Shown here piece after piece: positions 26,853-35,950 of a stretch of DNA of 64,000 nt; position 1 is the stretch's first letter; each line of letters begins with the position of its first letter. Source of the stretch: Nitrospira sp. ST-bin5 (GTDB taxonomy: Bacteria; Nitrospirota; Nitrospiria; Nitrospirales; Nitrospiraceae); assembly GCA_002083555.1 (NCBI GenBank), contig MSXN01000013.1, positions 124,001-188,000 of the forward strand. The letters run 5' to 3'. A program made the position numbers and the translations under genes. Under the pieces are notes generated by a model that did no database searches, was not told the origin of the DNA, and saw nothing but the letters and a program-made list of their open reading frames with translations.

Positions 26853-27250
26853 ATGATTGATGAGAAGTTTGCCCGAGCTTTTGCCGCGGAGTGGATCGAT
26901 GCCTGGACCGCTCACGATTTAAATCGGGTGCTGGTACATTATGCGGACGACTTTGAGGTGCGGTCTCCGCTCATTGTTACGATTGCCGGTGAGCCGAGCG
27001 GGCGTCTCAAAGGGAAAGCGGCGGTGCGGGCTTACTGGAGGAAGGGACTGCAGCTCCTCCCGGATTTGCATTTTGAGTTGGTCTCAATTCTGGCCGGGGT
27101 GGAGGGGTTCACGTTGATGTATCGTGGCCATCGCGGTCTGTGGCCGGGGTGTTTCGATTCAGCCCGGATCGAACAGTGGTCGAGGTAAGTGTGCACTATC
27201 TTTTGCAGACCGACTTGCGGAGGCTGGAAGAGGGGCTGAGTTCACAATGA
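26853..27250 (+). pseudogene. NTF2-like (SnoaL-type) protein gene with a frameshift
   Basis: The open frame 26853-27188 encodes 111 residues of an NTF2-like fold (EWIDAWTAHDLNRVLVHYADDFEV start). After GHRG at about 27140 the frame runs into unrelated sequence, while the next frame continues VFRFSPDRTVVEVSVHY, the expected C-terminal strands, to a stop at 27248-27250. One base missing between 27140 and 27141 explains this; restored, the protein has 132 residues, normal for the family. It is either a recent inactivation or a sequencing error. Members are small hydrolase- or isomerase-like or ligand-binding proteins; no catalytic role can be assigned. Confidence 0.75.
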
Positions 27251-27252
27251 AA

Positions 27253-27280
27253 GCGGGCTGATCCTTCCGGACCAGCCCGC
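27253..27280. terminator. Bidirectional hairpin between convergent genes
   Basis: A perfect 8-base stem, 27253-27260 with 27273-27280, extended by three inner pairs after one mismatch. It follows the restored NTF2-like stop at once and lies 36 bases from the stop of the convergent gene at 27317. Only a short T-run follows on the minus strand. Confidence 0.55.
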
Positions 27281-27316
27281 TGTAAGGTTGACGGAGATGT
27301 GGGAAGCGGCGGGGCG

Positions 27317-27682
27317 CTATTGGATCGAATTGGCGTAGCCGCCTTGCGTCAGCTCCGCGCGAATCTTATCTCCCACTCTTTTTTCCCCGCTGATCTTCTT
27401 GGTGTCTTTGCCGACAAAGACGCGGACTTCGTTGGAGTTGGCTCCTCCCCCGATCGCATTGTAGGCAGGACCTTCGACCACGTAGATGTTGCCTTCAATT
27501 TTGCTGACCTTCCCGTCGATGGTCGTAAATGCCGGACCGGGTTTGGTATCCAGTTCCAATGTCTTCGGACTGGATGAGGAAGCGTACTCAGCTTCCGCCC
27601 ATGCCAGGCCGGCGCTCACGGATCCTGTGATTCCGATAGCCAGAGCCAGTGCCATTGTGGATTTCGTGCCAATCTTTTTCAT
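27317..27682 (-). CDS. Small exported hypothetical protein
   Basis: 121 residues with a strong signal peptide (about 1-29, AWA) and a mature beta-rich domain (FTTIDGKVSKIEGNIYVVEG ... EVRVFVGKDTKKI), of the size and pattern of small OB-fold periplasmic proteins. I believe similar proteins are common in Nitrospira, from memory only. AGGAGGAG precedes the start. Function unknown. Confidence 0.75.
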   Translation of the reverse strand: MKKIGTKSTMALALAIGITGSVSAGLAWAEAEYASSSSPKTLELDTKPGPAFTTIDGKVSKIEGNIYVVEGPAYNAIGGGANSNEVRVFVGKDTKKISGEKRVGDKIRAELTQGGYANSIQ

Positions 27683-28048
27683 CTGATCTCCTCCTTAGGT
27701 GTCGCCAGGGGCACGTGAAAGACTCGCCTGTGTTTCGGTTGCTCCCGGCCTTCGATGAGTTTTCAGCAAGCAATGTGCCGAGGCCTACAGCAGGGGGTTT
27801 CAGATGATTTGGAGGGGATTTTACGCCAACCGGGCTCTTGATCGGCTAGGTATCTCCACGCAGACTGACAAAACATTGTCTCTCCGTGCAATTGTGGGCG
27901 GAATGTTCATCCACAGGCCAGGATTCGCTGTGTTGTCCCATCATTTCCATTCCCTGCTCCTTTCGGAATGGGATGCCTTCTTTTGATAGACTCCCGGCCG
28001 CAGGTTTGTTACGACTGTCCTGAGCGCTGTGTCTGGAAGGGGTAGTTC
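27683..28048. other. Intergenic region upstream of the SulP gene
   Basis: No supported gene; a 60-codon frame at 27804-27986 has no ribosome site or recognisable product. A 7-base stem at 27947-27953 with 27965-27971 is followed by a T-rich run and may be a terminator or attenuator. The SulP promoter should lie in the last 80 bases. Confidence 0.4.
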
Positions 28049-29695
28049 GTGTCTATCATTCACGGTTTATCGTTCTCCCATCTTCGCGGTGATGTTGCCG
28101 GGGGCGTGGTCGCTGCGGTTGTCGCGCTGCCGCTGGCGCTCGCCTTCGGCGTGGCGTCCGGGGCCGGGGCGGTTGCCGGGCTCTACGGCGCGATATTCGT
28201 CGGTTTGTTCGCCGCGTTGTTCGGCGGTACCCCCGCACAGGTGTCCGGTCCAACCGGCCCGATGACAGTCGTGATGGCCGGGCTCATCGCGCAGTTCGGG
28301 CAGGAGCCTGCACTGGCCTTTACGGCCGTTATTCTGGGAGGCGGGTTGCAGATTCTGCTCGGGTTGAGCGGCGTCGGGCGCTACATCACTTTAATGCCGT
28401 ATCCCGTGATTTCCGGCTTCATGAGCGGGATCGGCGCGATCATCATTATTCTCCAAGCCGCTCCACTAGTGGGCCACGCAGCCCAGTCCGGAAGCGTCCT
28501 TTCGACGATGTCTCTGCTGCCGTCGTTCCTTATGAATCCCGTGCTTGATGCGCTGGTGCTCGGGGTCCTGTCGCTGGCGATTGTGTATGGGACGCCGGAG
28601 CCTGTGGGGAAAATCATTCCGCCCCCGTTGCTCGCGTTGGTCATTGGTACGGTATTGGGAGTGTTCGCGTTTCCCGGCGCGCCGGTGATCGGGGCGATTC
28701 CGACAACGATTCCTATGCCGGTGCTTCCCACGTTGCATCTTGATGCCGTGAAGATCGTCATCGGGCAGGCGATCGTATTGGCCGTGCTGGGCAGCATCGA
28801 CAGCCTGCTTACGTCGCTGGTCTGCGACAACATGACGCGGATGCACCATGACTCCAACCGGGAGTTGATTGGGCAGGGGATTGGCAATGCCGTGGCTGGC
28901 CTGTTCGGAGGATTGCCGGGCGCGGGTGCCACAATGCGCTCGGTCATCAATATCCGGACAGGCGGGAGAACGCCTATTTCCGGTGCGCTCCACGCCGTGG
29001 GGTTGCTCGCGGTGCTCCTGGGTTTGGGGCCGCTGGCGGAGCGGATTCCGCTCGCAGTGCTGGCGGGGATTCTGGTCAAGGTGGGCGTCGATATTATCGA
29101 TTGGCGCCTGCTCAAGCATGTCATGCAGGCGCCGCGCGCAGACGTCACAATCATGGCGGTCGTCTGTGCGATGACGGTGTTGGCAGATCTCATCATGGCG
29201 GTGGCCGTGGGGCTGGTATTGGCGAGCGTGTTATTCGTCAAGCGGATGGCGGATCTCGAATTGATGAATCTGCGGATCATTACCGCGCAGACCCCGGAAT
29301 CTCCACTCGCGAATGAAGAGGCGACGGTGCTTGGCCGTCACGAAGGCCGGATCATTTTGATTCATATCGACGGTCCGATGAGCTTTGGTTCGGCGAAGGA
29401 CATGGTCCGTCGCTTAGAGGGTGTTTCGCGATGGAGCAGTTTTTCGGTGGTTGTCCTGGACTTGTCGGCGGTGCCGATGATCGATGGGACCGCCGCGCTG
29501 GCGGTTGAGGATATGATTCACATGGCTGAGTTTCATCACCAGCATCTTGTTCTCGTGGGGATGCAACCCGCTGTGACCGAAGTGCTGGAGGGGTTGGGAG
29601 TGTTGCGGTTGGTACCATCGGGCAACTATCACGCCTCTCGGCTCGATGCGCTTCATCATGCGGCTCGTCTTGCTACATCGCCCGTCGCCTCATAG
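28049..29695 (+). CDS. SulP-family anion transporter with STAS domain
   Basis: 548 residues starting with GTG after a GGAAGGGG site. About 10-12 membrane helices occupy residues 10-400, including the family-typical ALPLALAFGVASG and SGPTGPMTVV segments, and a STAS domain covers about 430-530 (DLSAVPMIDGTAA, the phosphorylatable loop region). Bacterial SulP proteins carry sulfate, bicarbonate or dicarboxylates with Na+ or H+. Bicarbonate uptake would suit an autotroph, but the sequence does not decide. Confidence 0.92.
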   Translation: MSIIHGLSFSHLRGDVAGGVVAAVVALPLALAFGVASGAGAVAGLYGAIFVGLFAALFGGTPAQVSGPTGPMTVVMAGLIAQFGQEPALAFTAVILGGGLQILLGLSGVGRYITLMPYPVISGFMSGIGAIIIILQAAPLVGHAAQSGSVLSTMSLLPSFLMNPVLDALVLGVLSLAIVYGTPEPVGKIIPPPLLALVIGTVLGVFAFPGAPVIGAIPTTIPMPVLPTLHLDAVKIVIGQAIVLAVLGSIDSLLTSLVCDNMTRMHHDSNRELIGQGIGNAVAGLFGGLPGAGATMRSVINIRTGGRTPISGALHAVGLLAVLLGLGPLAERIPLAVLAGILVKVGVDIIDWRLLKHVMQAPRADVTIMAVVCAMTVLADLIMAVAVGLVLASVLFVKRMADLELMNLRIITAQTPESPLANEEATVLGRHEGRIILIHIDGPMSFGSAKDMVRRLEGVSRWSSFSVVVLDLSAVPMIDGTAALAVEDMIHMAEFHHQHLVLVGMQPAVTEVLEGLGVLRLVPSGNYHASRLDALHHAARLATSPVAS

Positions 29696-29820
29696 CCCTG
29701 GCGTACTTCCGTCTCCGCTTGAACCTGCCGGCCCGTTCTTGACGTCCTCTTGGCCGCAGCGTAGGGTCTACTCAAATCACTTCTCCGATGACAGGCTTCG
29801 TTCCGAGCCGGGGGGATTAT

Positions 29821-30414
29821 ATGTCGACCGCCATCTCAGAGATTGCCGCCAGGATTGCCGAACTTGAGCATCAGTTGGAGCGGGCGATGGCGGAAGAAGT
29901 GGAGGCAAAACGTCGCGAGTTTCTCTACGTGATTGAAAAGGGGAAGGTCGCTTTCAAATTAGAGGCCCGTGCCGCTCATCGGGCGATCCGCCAGAGCGTG
30001 GCAGCGTTCCTGCGGGAGGCTCCGCTCAAGAGCCTGCTGGTCGCTCCCGTGACATATTCACTGATTCTTCCTCTCGTGATGCTCGATGCCTGGATTTGGC
30101 TGTACCAGGCCGTGTGCTTTCCTGTCTATGGAATCACGAAGGTCGATCGCTCGCGCTATATTCTGCTGGATCGGCACCGGCTGCAGTACTTGAATGTGAT
30201 CGAGCGGCTGAATTGCGACTACTGCGGGTATGCCAACGGGTTGATCGCGTATGTGCGTGAAGTTGCTGCCCGCACGGAGCAGTATTTTTGTCCGATCAAG
30301 CATGCTCGCCGTTGTTCCGGCGTACACCGGCGGTACCGCGAGTTTCTCGATTTCGGCGATGCGCGGGCCTATCGCAAAGAACTGGCAACGCTTCGCGCTG
30401 CCCTCAAATCCTGA
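29821..30414 (+). CDS. Conserved membrane protein with CxxC motif
   Basis: 197 residues from the ATG at 29821, which has GGGGG upstream. A coiled-coil-like N-terminus (about 5-60) precedes a hydrophobic segment (about 72-102) and a conserved C-terminal part with NCDYCGYANGL and CPIKHARR. I recall a widespread uncharacterised bacterial family with exactly this C-terminal pattern. The CxxC and the later Cys residues could bind a metal or a haem-like cofactor. Function unknown. Confidence 0.75.
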   Translation: MSTAISEIAARIAELEHQLERAMAEEVEAKRREFLYVIEKGKVAFKLEARAAHRAIRQSVAAFLREAPLKSLLVAPVTYSLILPLVMLDAWIWLYQAVCFPVYGITKVDRSRYILLDRHRLQYLNVIERLNCDYCGYANGLIAYVREVAARTEQYFCPIKHARRCSGVHRRYREFLDFGDARAYRKELATLRAALKS

Positions 30415-30651
30415 GCCTGGGTGTGTTGGTCTGATCCCTCGCTCGCCGATCTGTACCTGGCTGAGGGGGGGGGAGGGAGCTTCTGCCCACAGCTGATCAG
30501 ATGGCACGGAGAGTCTCTTTGGCGTTATTCGTGCTCGTGGCTTTCCGTTGATTGAGAACCGGTCCTCCACCTTGCAGGTCCTCGTTTCCGACATCGGCAT
30601 TGCGCCGAGTGTGTGGAATGGGTGTTGCCTTCGCGAGAGGTGGTGATGAAC

Positions 30652-30667
30652 TGCCTCGTTCGAGGCA
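30652..30667. promoter_or_regulatory. Inverted repeat, candidate upstream activator site
   Basis: TGCCTCG and CGAGGCA are separated by two bases, a perfect 7-base inverted repeat about 150 bases upstream of the sigma-54 promoter, the usual distance for an enhancer-binding protein. Confidence 0.35.
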
Positions 30668-30818
30668 CGGTTTTGCCTGAATTGTACAACACTGCTGTCT
30701 CGCAGAGTCTTATGATTTCTTACTGAGGCCATTGTGCTGAATGGATATCTACTGAACAGGCGTGCTGTTCCTGTCATTTCGGATGTCCGGATCGCCAAAT
30801 CCATTACAGTGGAAAGAG

Positions 30819-30834
30819 TGGCACCTCCCTTGCA
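30819..30834 (+). promoter_or_regulatory. Sigma-54 (RpoN) promoter
   Basis: TGGCAC at 30819-30824 and TTGCA at 30830-30834, with the invariant GG and GC exactly 10 bases apart, match the RpoN consensus. Transcription would begin near 30845, about 80 bases before the small ORF at 30927. Confidence 0.65.
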
Positions 30835-30926
30835 TTCTTGAGCCTCCGCCAGAATGCCGTGGCAATGGTTGCCTAGGTAAACAATACATAGGGGCTCAGT
30901 TCATTCGAAGGGAGATCGAGTTGCAT

Positions 30927-31094
30927 ATGGTTATGTTAATTGGGATTGTGACGATGAGTTCGTTGGTGTGGGTTCTGACGGTCTGCCTAGCAAGAGAAAG
31001 TGATGCTGAGAGGCGTCGCACGAGCACGCCTTCCGCAAAGGACTTCTCGCCGAGCTTGACTGTGATCCGTGAGAATCTGAAGCTGGCAGCTTAA
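30927..31094 (+). CDS. Candidate 55-residue single-helix membrane protein
   Basis: A short ORF coding for one N-terminal membrane helix (about residues 3-22) and a basic, Ser/Thr-rich tail. GGGAG lies 12 bases before the ATG; a TTG six bases upstream of the ATG gives better spacing. It lies downstream of a sigma-54 promoter and its stop is followed after 29 bases by a perfect 14-base hairpin, which together make a compact transcription unit. The unit could alternatively be a small RNA. No homologue is recognised. Confidence 0.4.
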   Translation: MVMLIGIVTMSSLVWVLTVCLARESDAERRRTSTPSAKDFSPSLTVIRENLKLAA

Positions 31095-31123
31095 CCCCTC
31101 GTATCTACCAAGGAACACCGTCT

Positions 31124-31155
31124 GAACCAGGATGCGGCATACCGCATCCTGGTTC
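31124..31155. terminator. Perfect 14-base hairpin
   Basis: 31124-31137 pairs fully with 31142-31155 around a 4-base loop. It closes the sigma-54 transcription unit and also faces the convergent gene ending at 31223. No long T-tract follows, so it may act as a 3' stabiliser as well as a terminator. Confidence 0.6.
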
Positions 31156-31222
31156 AACGTCTATCTTCTGTCAGCCGAGAAGTCTTACCGGATCGAGCGG
31201 CGCCGATATTACCTAGTCTCAG

Positions 31223-32227
31223 CTATTCTGAACACGCCTTCATCCGCCCGTATGTCATGTCTTGACCATCGTTCATGCGCAATCCACGCTGAATTACTTC
31301 AGCCGGTAGCGCGCGCGTTCGAGCGATGGGTGCTTCTAAGCAGGGGAGCGTAGTAGCTTCGAATTGCTCCCGCCGCAGTTCGTTTCCAGTTCGGCTTCGA
31401 TAGACGAGTTCGTCGGTCTCTAGATCGTATTCAGGGATCTCCTGGTTTTCCCACCGCTGCTGAAAGTAATGGGTGTAGAGCGTATAGAGCCCGTGGGTCT
31501 TTCTATTGTGCCGCAGGACATATTCCGGCATGGTCTCGATGTCCAGATCCGCGTGATAGTGCTGGAGCCACAAGTAATCACCCAACACAACCATTTTGAC
31601 CAACGGCGGATCGGCGTACAGTTTGAGCTTCACGGCTTTGCCCATCGCCTTCAGGCGTTTGAGCAGCGCAATGCTTTGCCGGACTTCTTCCCGGAATCCG
31701 TCCAGCGTAAACTCAGGATGGCCGATTGCCTGGATGCGTGAGCTGGTTTCCTGGCTGTAGGGATTGACCAAGAGGATTTGCGCGCCCAGACACTTGTCGA
31801 GCACCGATGAGAGGTCGCCCACCTGGTCGACCAGGGTGCTGTATCCGCTTGAACCGATCACCTTGATGGTGCGGCCTGTCCCCTGGTCCTCCTTGAGTTG
31901 TCTGATGCGCCGCTCGGCCCCTCTGGCACGCCGGGGGAAGAAGGAGACGAGTCCGGCTCCGGTCGCGTACGCCGCCAACGTTCGGTCTCGAAGGCTGCGA
32001 TGGAGAAAGTTCAGCCCTGCGATCAGGAGTATGGCGACCGTCATTTCTACGGCGATCAGCGAGAGCTTATTGTGCTCGACCTGAGACCAGAACGAGAGAA
32101 ACTGTTTGGCTCCCGCTGGCAGCAGAAGGGCGATGCCGCCGCTTAGCGCGACAATGGTGATGTGGTAGGCGCTCCCCGCGGCATTGCGGAGGAGGGCTCG
32201 GAACGTGGACGAGAATTCATGAAACAA
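31223..32227 (-). CDS. Hypothetical two-helix membrane protein
   Basis: 334 residues if translation starts at the TTG 32225-32227, which has AAGAGGTG just upstream; a longer frame reaches 32347 without a ribosome site. Two membrane helices (about 18-38 and 52-70) precede a cytoplasmic domain with GSSGYSTLVDQVGDL, YADPPLVKMVVLGDYLWLQHYH and HGLYTLYTHYFQQRW. The last part resembles the C-terminal lobe of phospholipase-D-like proteins without a clear HKD motif. Function unknown. Confidence 0.65.
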   Translation of the reverse strand: MFHEFSSTFRALLRNAAGSAYHITIVALSGGIALLLPAGAKQFLSFWSQVEHNKLSLIAVEMTVAILLIAGLNFLHRSLRDRTLAAYATGAGLVSFFPRRARGAERRIRQLKEDQGTGRTIKVIGSSGYSTLVDQVGDLSSVLDKCLGAQILLVNPYSQETSSRIQAIGHPEFTLDGFREEVRQSIALLKRLKAMGKAVKLKLYADPPLVKMVVLGDYLWLQHYHADLDIETMPEYVLRHNRKTHGLYTLYTHYFQQRWENQEIPEYDLETDELVYRSRTGNELRREQFEATTLPCLEAPIARTRALPAEVIQRGLRMNDGQDMTYGRMKACSE

Positions 32228-32551
32228 AATGCACCTCTTGAAAATGTGACAACAAACCACGCGACGGTGTCGGACTGGTCTAGCGAGCGATGGGTGTAAG
32301 GCCAACGGGGACTGCTCAGCAGATGCAGGACGGTCTTGTGCGGGCAAAAAAAATCGCGTCAGGCTTCGTTGCTTCAGGGGATACTGCGGCCCCTAAACTC
32401 ATGAGGTCTTACGCGATCGAGTGTCAACTTAACAGGATGCCCGTGGTAACGCAAGGTGTATCGTGATCTTGTCTGTGATGCCGCGCATGCGGCCGGGGCC
32501 ATCGGCTGAATGCTGGTTGCCCTTTGTGGGGATTGCCGAAAGCCGAGAATG
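32228..32551. other. Intergenic region between two minus-strand genes
   Basis: No gene, RNA or strong hairpin is seen. It should contain the end of the lysine-catabolism operon and the promoter of the two-helix membrane protein. Confidence 0.35.
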
Positions 32552-33163
32552 TCAGTTGCGCGACGTTTCGCGCGGGGCAGTCGACTTCATGAGGCTGTCG
32601 GCTTGTGGCGGCAGAAAGCCCTGGTAGCCCTGGTGTCGTTCGGCCAGTTCCAGCACCGAGAATGGATGACCATCGACCATTTCCGGGGAGGAGAAAATCT
32701 GCCGGAGAGAGCCCCCTCGCGCCCCGACGATGGTTCCGGCGAACACGATACCTTTATGCTTGAGTTGCTGCACGGCTTTCTCGATGTCCTCCACGCGGAC
32801 CGCGATATGGTGAAAGACTTGGTTGCCGAAGTGCTGAACCCATCCGGGAATAATGCTGGTTCGCCCCCGGTCGCCCGCATAGGCTTGATCGACAAAGAGC
32901 GCAGGGTAGCCGGATTTCCGATAGACTTTGGCGTACCAGTCGTCGTACTCCAGCGTCTCGTCGTAGGCATATCCGAGGGCGATGAATGGCTCGGCCCGGC
33001 GATCGATATCGAGCGTTCGCAACGTCACATGATCGATGACGGGCGTGAGGCCGACTCCCGCTTCATCGAGCATGGTTTGAAGGGTCTTTGCGGCCTGGTT
33101 GTGCAGAACGAACTCTCCCACCATGCGTGCCATGAGTCCATCGAGTTCCCGATTCTGATCCAT
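32552..33163 (-). CDS. VOC-superfamily metalloenzyme, DUF1338-like
   Basis: 203 residues of a vicinal-oxygen-chelate fold. Likely metal ligands are the His in IDHVTLR (about 44), a His in HHIAVRV (about 118) and the Glu in SVLELAE (about 171). GGAGGG precedes the start. It is the last gene of an operon with saccharopine dehydrogenase and ALDH7. Enzymes of the DUF1338 type convert 2-oxoadipate to 2-hydroxyglutarate, the next stage of lysine catabolism, so a related reaction is an attractive inference. A glyoxalase-like role cannot be excluded. Confidence 0.75.
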   Translation of the reverse strand: MDQNRELDGLMARMVGEFVLHNQAAKTLQTMLDEAGVGLTPVIDHVTLRTLDIDRRAEPFIALGYAYDETLEYDDWYAKVYRKSGYPALFVDQAYAGDRGRTSIIPGWVQHFGNQVFHHIAVRVEDIEKAVQQLKHKGIVFAGTIVGARGGSLRQIFSSPEMVDGHPFSVLELAERHQGYQGFLPPQADSLMKSTAPRETSRN

Positions 33164-33202
33164 GATGGCCCTCCAGTCCTTCCCGCTGCTGTCGCCAGGC
33201 GT

Positions 33203-34729
33203 TCAGCCGAATGTAATGCCCTGCGCGAGCGGCAGATCTGTCCCCCAATTCACTGTATTGGTCTGACGGCGCATGTAGGCTTTCCACGCGTCTGAGCCGG
33301 CCTCCCGTCCGCCTCCCGTTTCCTTCTCTCCGCCGAACGCCCCGCCGATTTCCGCGCCGGATGTGCCGATGTTGATGTTGGCGATTCCGCAATCACTCCC
33401 CGCGGCAGAGAGAAATTGCTCGCTGCGTTGCAGTCTCGTGGTGAACAGGGCCGATGAGAGCCCCTGTGGCACATCGTTCTGGAGGCGGATGGCTTCGTCG
33501 ATCGTCCGGAACGTCATGATGTAGAGGATCGGGGCGAAGGTTTCTCGTTGAACCGCAGGCCAGTGATTCTGTGCGCGCACGATAGTCGGTTCTACGAAGT
33601 GGCCTGGCCGATTCAGCAGATGTCCGCCGCGGAGAATCTCGCCGCCTTCCTTTTTGATATCTTCGAGGGCGGCTCGGTAGGTTTCAACGGCGCTCTGATC
33701 GATCAGCGGCCCCATCAGGACGCCTGGATCCAGGGGGTTCCCGATATGGATGTGCGCGTAGGCTTTCACGAGTTTGGCGGTCGCCTCCTCATAGCGAGAC
33801 TCGTGGACGAACAGGCGTCTGGTTGTAGTGCAGCGCTGGCCGGCGGTGCCAATGGCTCCGAAGAGAACGGCGCGCACGGCCAGATCAAGGTCCGCGGTCT
33901 CATCGATGATGATGGCGTTGTTGCCGCTGAGTTCGAGCAGCGCCCGTCCCAAGCGGCTGCCGACGGTTGACGCGATCCGGCGGCCGACCGCCGCCGAACC
34001 GGTGAATGAAATGAGCGGCAGGCGCGGGTCCTGGACCATGGTTTCGGCCAGGTTGGATTGATCCGTGATGAAGAGCGAGAAAATCCCATGATAGCCTTGT
34101 TGATGCATTACGCGATTGCAGATCTGTTGAATAGCGATCGCGCAGAGCGGGGCCTTGGGGGAGGGCTTCCAGATGACGGTGTCTCCGGCGATTGCGGCCA
34201 GGAAGGCATTCCACGCCCAGACAGCGACGGGAAAATTGAAGGCGGTAATCACTCCAACTGGGCCGAGAGGGTGCCACTGTTCGGACATGCGATGCGCCGG
34301 CCGTTCGGAGTGCATCGTCGTCCCGTAGAGCATGCGCGATTGTCCGACTGCAAAGTCGGCCATGTCGATCATCTCCTGAACTTCGCCGTCCCCCTCAGCT
34401 TTGATCTTGCCGACTTCCAGAGAGACCAAGGTGCCAAGGTCATCCTTCTGCTCTCGTAGCGCCTGGCCGATGAGCCTCACGAGTTCCCCGCGTTTCGGTG
34501 CCGGGACCATTTTCCAGGATCTAAATACATCAATTGATACTTGCGCTATGTGTTTGTAATCATCTAATGTACAAGGAATTATGCTGGAAATTGTTTCTCC
34601 TGTTGCCGGGTTGATCGACGGCAGTAGGGGTCTGCCGGATTGGCCGGACCACCACCCGGAACCAGTGCTTCCCCCTGGGTTGACGGCTTGAATGCCCAGC
34701 TCCTTAAGGGCTGCGTGGATTGTGCTCAT
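33203..34729 (-). CDS. Alpha-aminoadipic semialdehyde dehydrogenase (ALDH7 family)
   Basis: 508 residues. Catalytic Glu266 (LELSGNN) and Cys300 (GQRCTTTRR) are present, as is the family-specific C-terminal block [18 protein letters not shown] and YMRRQTNT that distinguishes ALDH7 (antiquitin/AmaB). It oxidises alpha-aminoadipic semialdehyde to 2-aminoadipate with NAD+. Its start overlaps the saccharopine dehydrogenase stop by 4 bases, which matches consecutive steps of lysine breakdown. Confidence 0.93.
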   Translation of the reverse strand: MSTIHAALKELGIQAVNPGGSTGSGWWSGQSGRPLLPSINPATGETISSIIPCTLDDYKHIAQVSIDVFRSWKMVPAPKRGELVRLIGQALREQKDDLGTLVSLEVGKIKAEGDGEVQEMIDMADFAVGQSRMLYGTTMHSERPAHRMSEQWHPLGPVGVITAFNFPVAVWAWNAFLAAIAGDTVIWKPSPKAPLCAIAIQQICNRVMHQQGYHGIFSLFITDQSNLAETMVQDPRLPLISFTGSAAVGRRIASTVGSRLGRALLELSGNNAIIIDETADLDLAVRAVLFGAIGTAGQRCTTTRRLFVHESRYEEATAKLVKAYAHIHIGNPLDPGVLMGPLIDQSAVETYRAALEDIKKEGGEILRGGHLLNRPGHFVEPTIVRAQNHWPAVQRETFAPILYIMTFRTIDEAIRLQNDVPQGLSSALFTTRLQRSEQFLSAAGSDCGIANINIGTSGAEIGGAFGGEKETGGGREAGSDAWKAYMRRQTNTVNWGTDLPLAQGITFG

Positions 34730-35814
34730 CGGAAGCAGGCTCCAAAGTCATTGGCGAGGAAGTTCTCCAGCGAAATAGATTCCTGCGTGACAAAACCACG
34801 GTATTGGGTTGGATCGCCCAGGACGAGATCCAGCACCGTGCAGAGACTGGAAGCGGTCGTCATTTGAATAGCTGACCAGAGCCTGCCCTTGATGCATTGA
34901 GGGTAGACCTTCTTGACGTAGTTCTCTTCAAAGAGTCCCCCTTCTTTGGTCCCGGTGACCGAGGCGTAGATCAGGACGACATCCTGGAGGGTTTGCGGAA
35001 CGGCGCGTTCCAGTATCCGTTTGAGCGTATCCCGGTCTTCGTTCAGCTTCAGGTCCTTCATCAGAAGATGAATCTTCTCGCAATGACCCGGATAGCGCAG
35101 TGTCTTGTAGTTCATGGTCTGCACCTGCCCGGCATAGGTGTCTGCCAGCGTGCCCAATCCTCCGGATGTATTGAAGGCCTCATAGAGGAGGCCATCCAAC
35201 TCGATGGTCTCATAGCCCTCCAATGGCTGGAGCGGGACTTTCTCGCCCTCTTCGATGCCGTAGCACAGGTTGCCGTATTCATTGATCAGGCCATCGGTGG
35301 ACCAGGTGAGAGAATACTTCAGCGCGTTGCTCGGGTGGACGGGGAGGGCTCCGACACGCATTTTCACGGTGTCGAGTGTTTCAAAGTGCGTCATAAGGTC
35401 GTGCGTCACAATGCTGATGAACCCGGGCGCCAGGCCGCATTGCGGCATGAAGGTTTGGGCGGCGCCGGCGCTCAACACACGAATCTGACTGGTCACCTCG
35501 ATATCTTCCGTCAGATCGAAGTAATGGACGCCGTGGGTCAGGGCCAGCCCCGCTACAGTGGGGTTGCAGAAATAGGGGAGACTGGAGACGATCGCATCGA
35601 CGGGATGCGTCGATAAGTAGGTGCTGACCATGTCAGGGTGGCGGACGTCGAGGAGGCAGGGAGTCACTCGCTCGAGTTTGAGGTCAGCGACGAGGTGGTT
35701 CGCTCCGTCCAAACTGACATCGCCGAGATGCACCTCGTAACGGCCATGCTGGGAGAGCAGCCCAGCAATGAGCGAGCCGATCTTTCCTGCCCCGAGGACG
35801 AGTACTCGATACAT
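34726..35814 (-). CDS. Saccharopine dehydrogenase family protein
   Basis: 362 residues with an N-terminal Rossmann motif GAGKIG (8-13) and the saccharopine dehydrogenase C-terminal domain. The glutamate-forming enzyme releases alpha-aminoadipic semialdehyde from saccharopine, the substrate of the ALDH7 encoded next. GAGGTG precedes the start. First gene of a three-gene minus-strand operon. Other family members act on related opines or carboxynorspermidine, but the neighbouring gene favours lysine catabolism. Confidence 0.88.
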   Translation of the reverse strand: MYRVLVLGAGKIGSLIAGLLSQHGRYEVHLGDVSLDGANHLVADLKLERVTPCLLDVRHPDMVSTYLSTHPVDAIVSSLPYFCNPTVAGLALTHGVHYFDLTEDIEVTSQIRVLSAGAAQTFMPQCGLAPGFISIVTHDLMTHFETLDTVKMRVGALPVHPSNALKYSLTWSTDGLINEYGNLCYGIEEGEKVPLQPLEGYETIELDGLLYEAFNTSGGLGTLADTYAGQVQTMNYKTLRYPGHCEKIHLLMKDLKLNEDRDTLKRILERAVPQTLQDVVLIYASVTGTKEGGLFEENYVKKVYPQCIKGRLWSAIQMTTASSLCTVLDLVLGDPTQYRGFVTQESISLENFLANDFGACFR

Positions 35815-35873
35815 AATGCACCTCGCCTTCGCTCAGTATACTCCTCTCCGGAATATTCATCAGCTGTCCAATC

Positions 35874-35903
35874 TTGACAGCCAACGGGTGCCCCTAGTAA
35901 CTT
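35874..35903 (+). promoter_or_regulatory. Candidate sigma-70 promoter of the glycosyltransferase gene
   Basis: A perfect TTGACA (35874-35879) is followed after 18 bases by TAACTT (35898-35903), 47 bases before the ATG at 35951. The -10 element is weak. Confidence 0.35.
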
Positions 35904-35950
35904 TTGCCGTTTTTTCGAGGTGCTCATGACTCTAGCTCAAGGAACTATTC

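Larger units (their letters stand above)
30415..30926. other. Regulatory region with sigma-54 promoter
   Basis: 512 bases without a supported gene. It contains a run of nine G at about 30465-30473, a 16-base inverted repeat at 30652-30667 and a canonical sigma-54 promoter at 30819-30834, leading into a small membrane-protein ORF. Confidence 0.55.

Noticed and set aside
27804..27986. 60-codon frame in the region before SulP
   Set aside because: No ribosome site and it runs through a hairpin; composition is not coding-like.
28381..29280. 299-codon minus-strand frame inside the SulP gene
   Set aside because: Antisense shadow of a membrane protein, Thr/Ser/Ile-rich as expected from reversed hydrophobic codons.
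30465..30473. Run of nine G as a possible phase-variation tract
   Set aside because: It lies 50 bases after a stop codon and before no nearby start codon, so slippage would change no protein.
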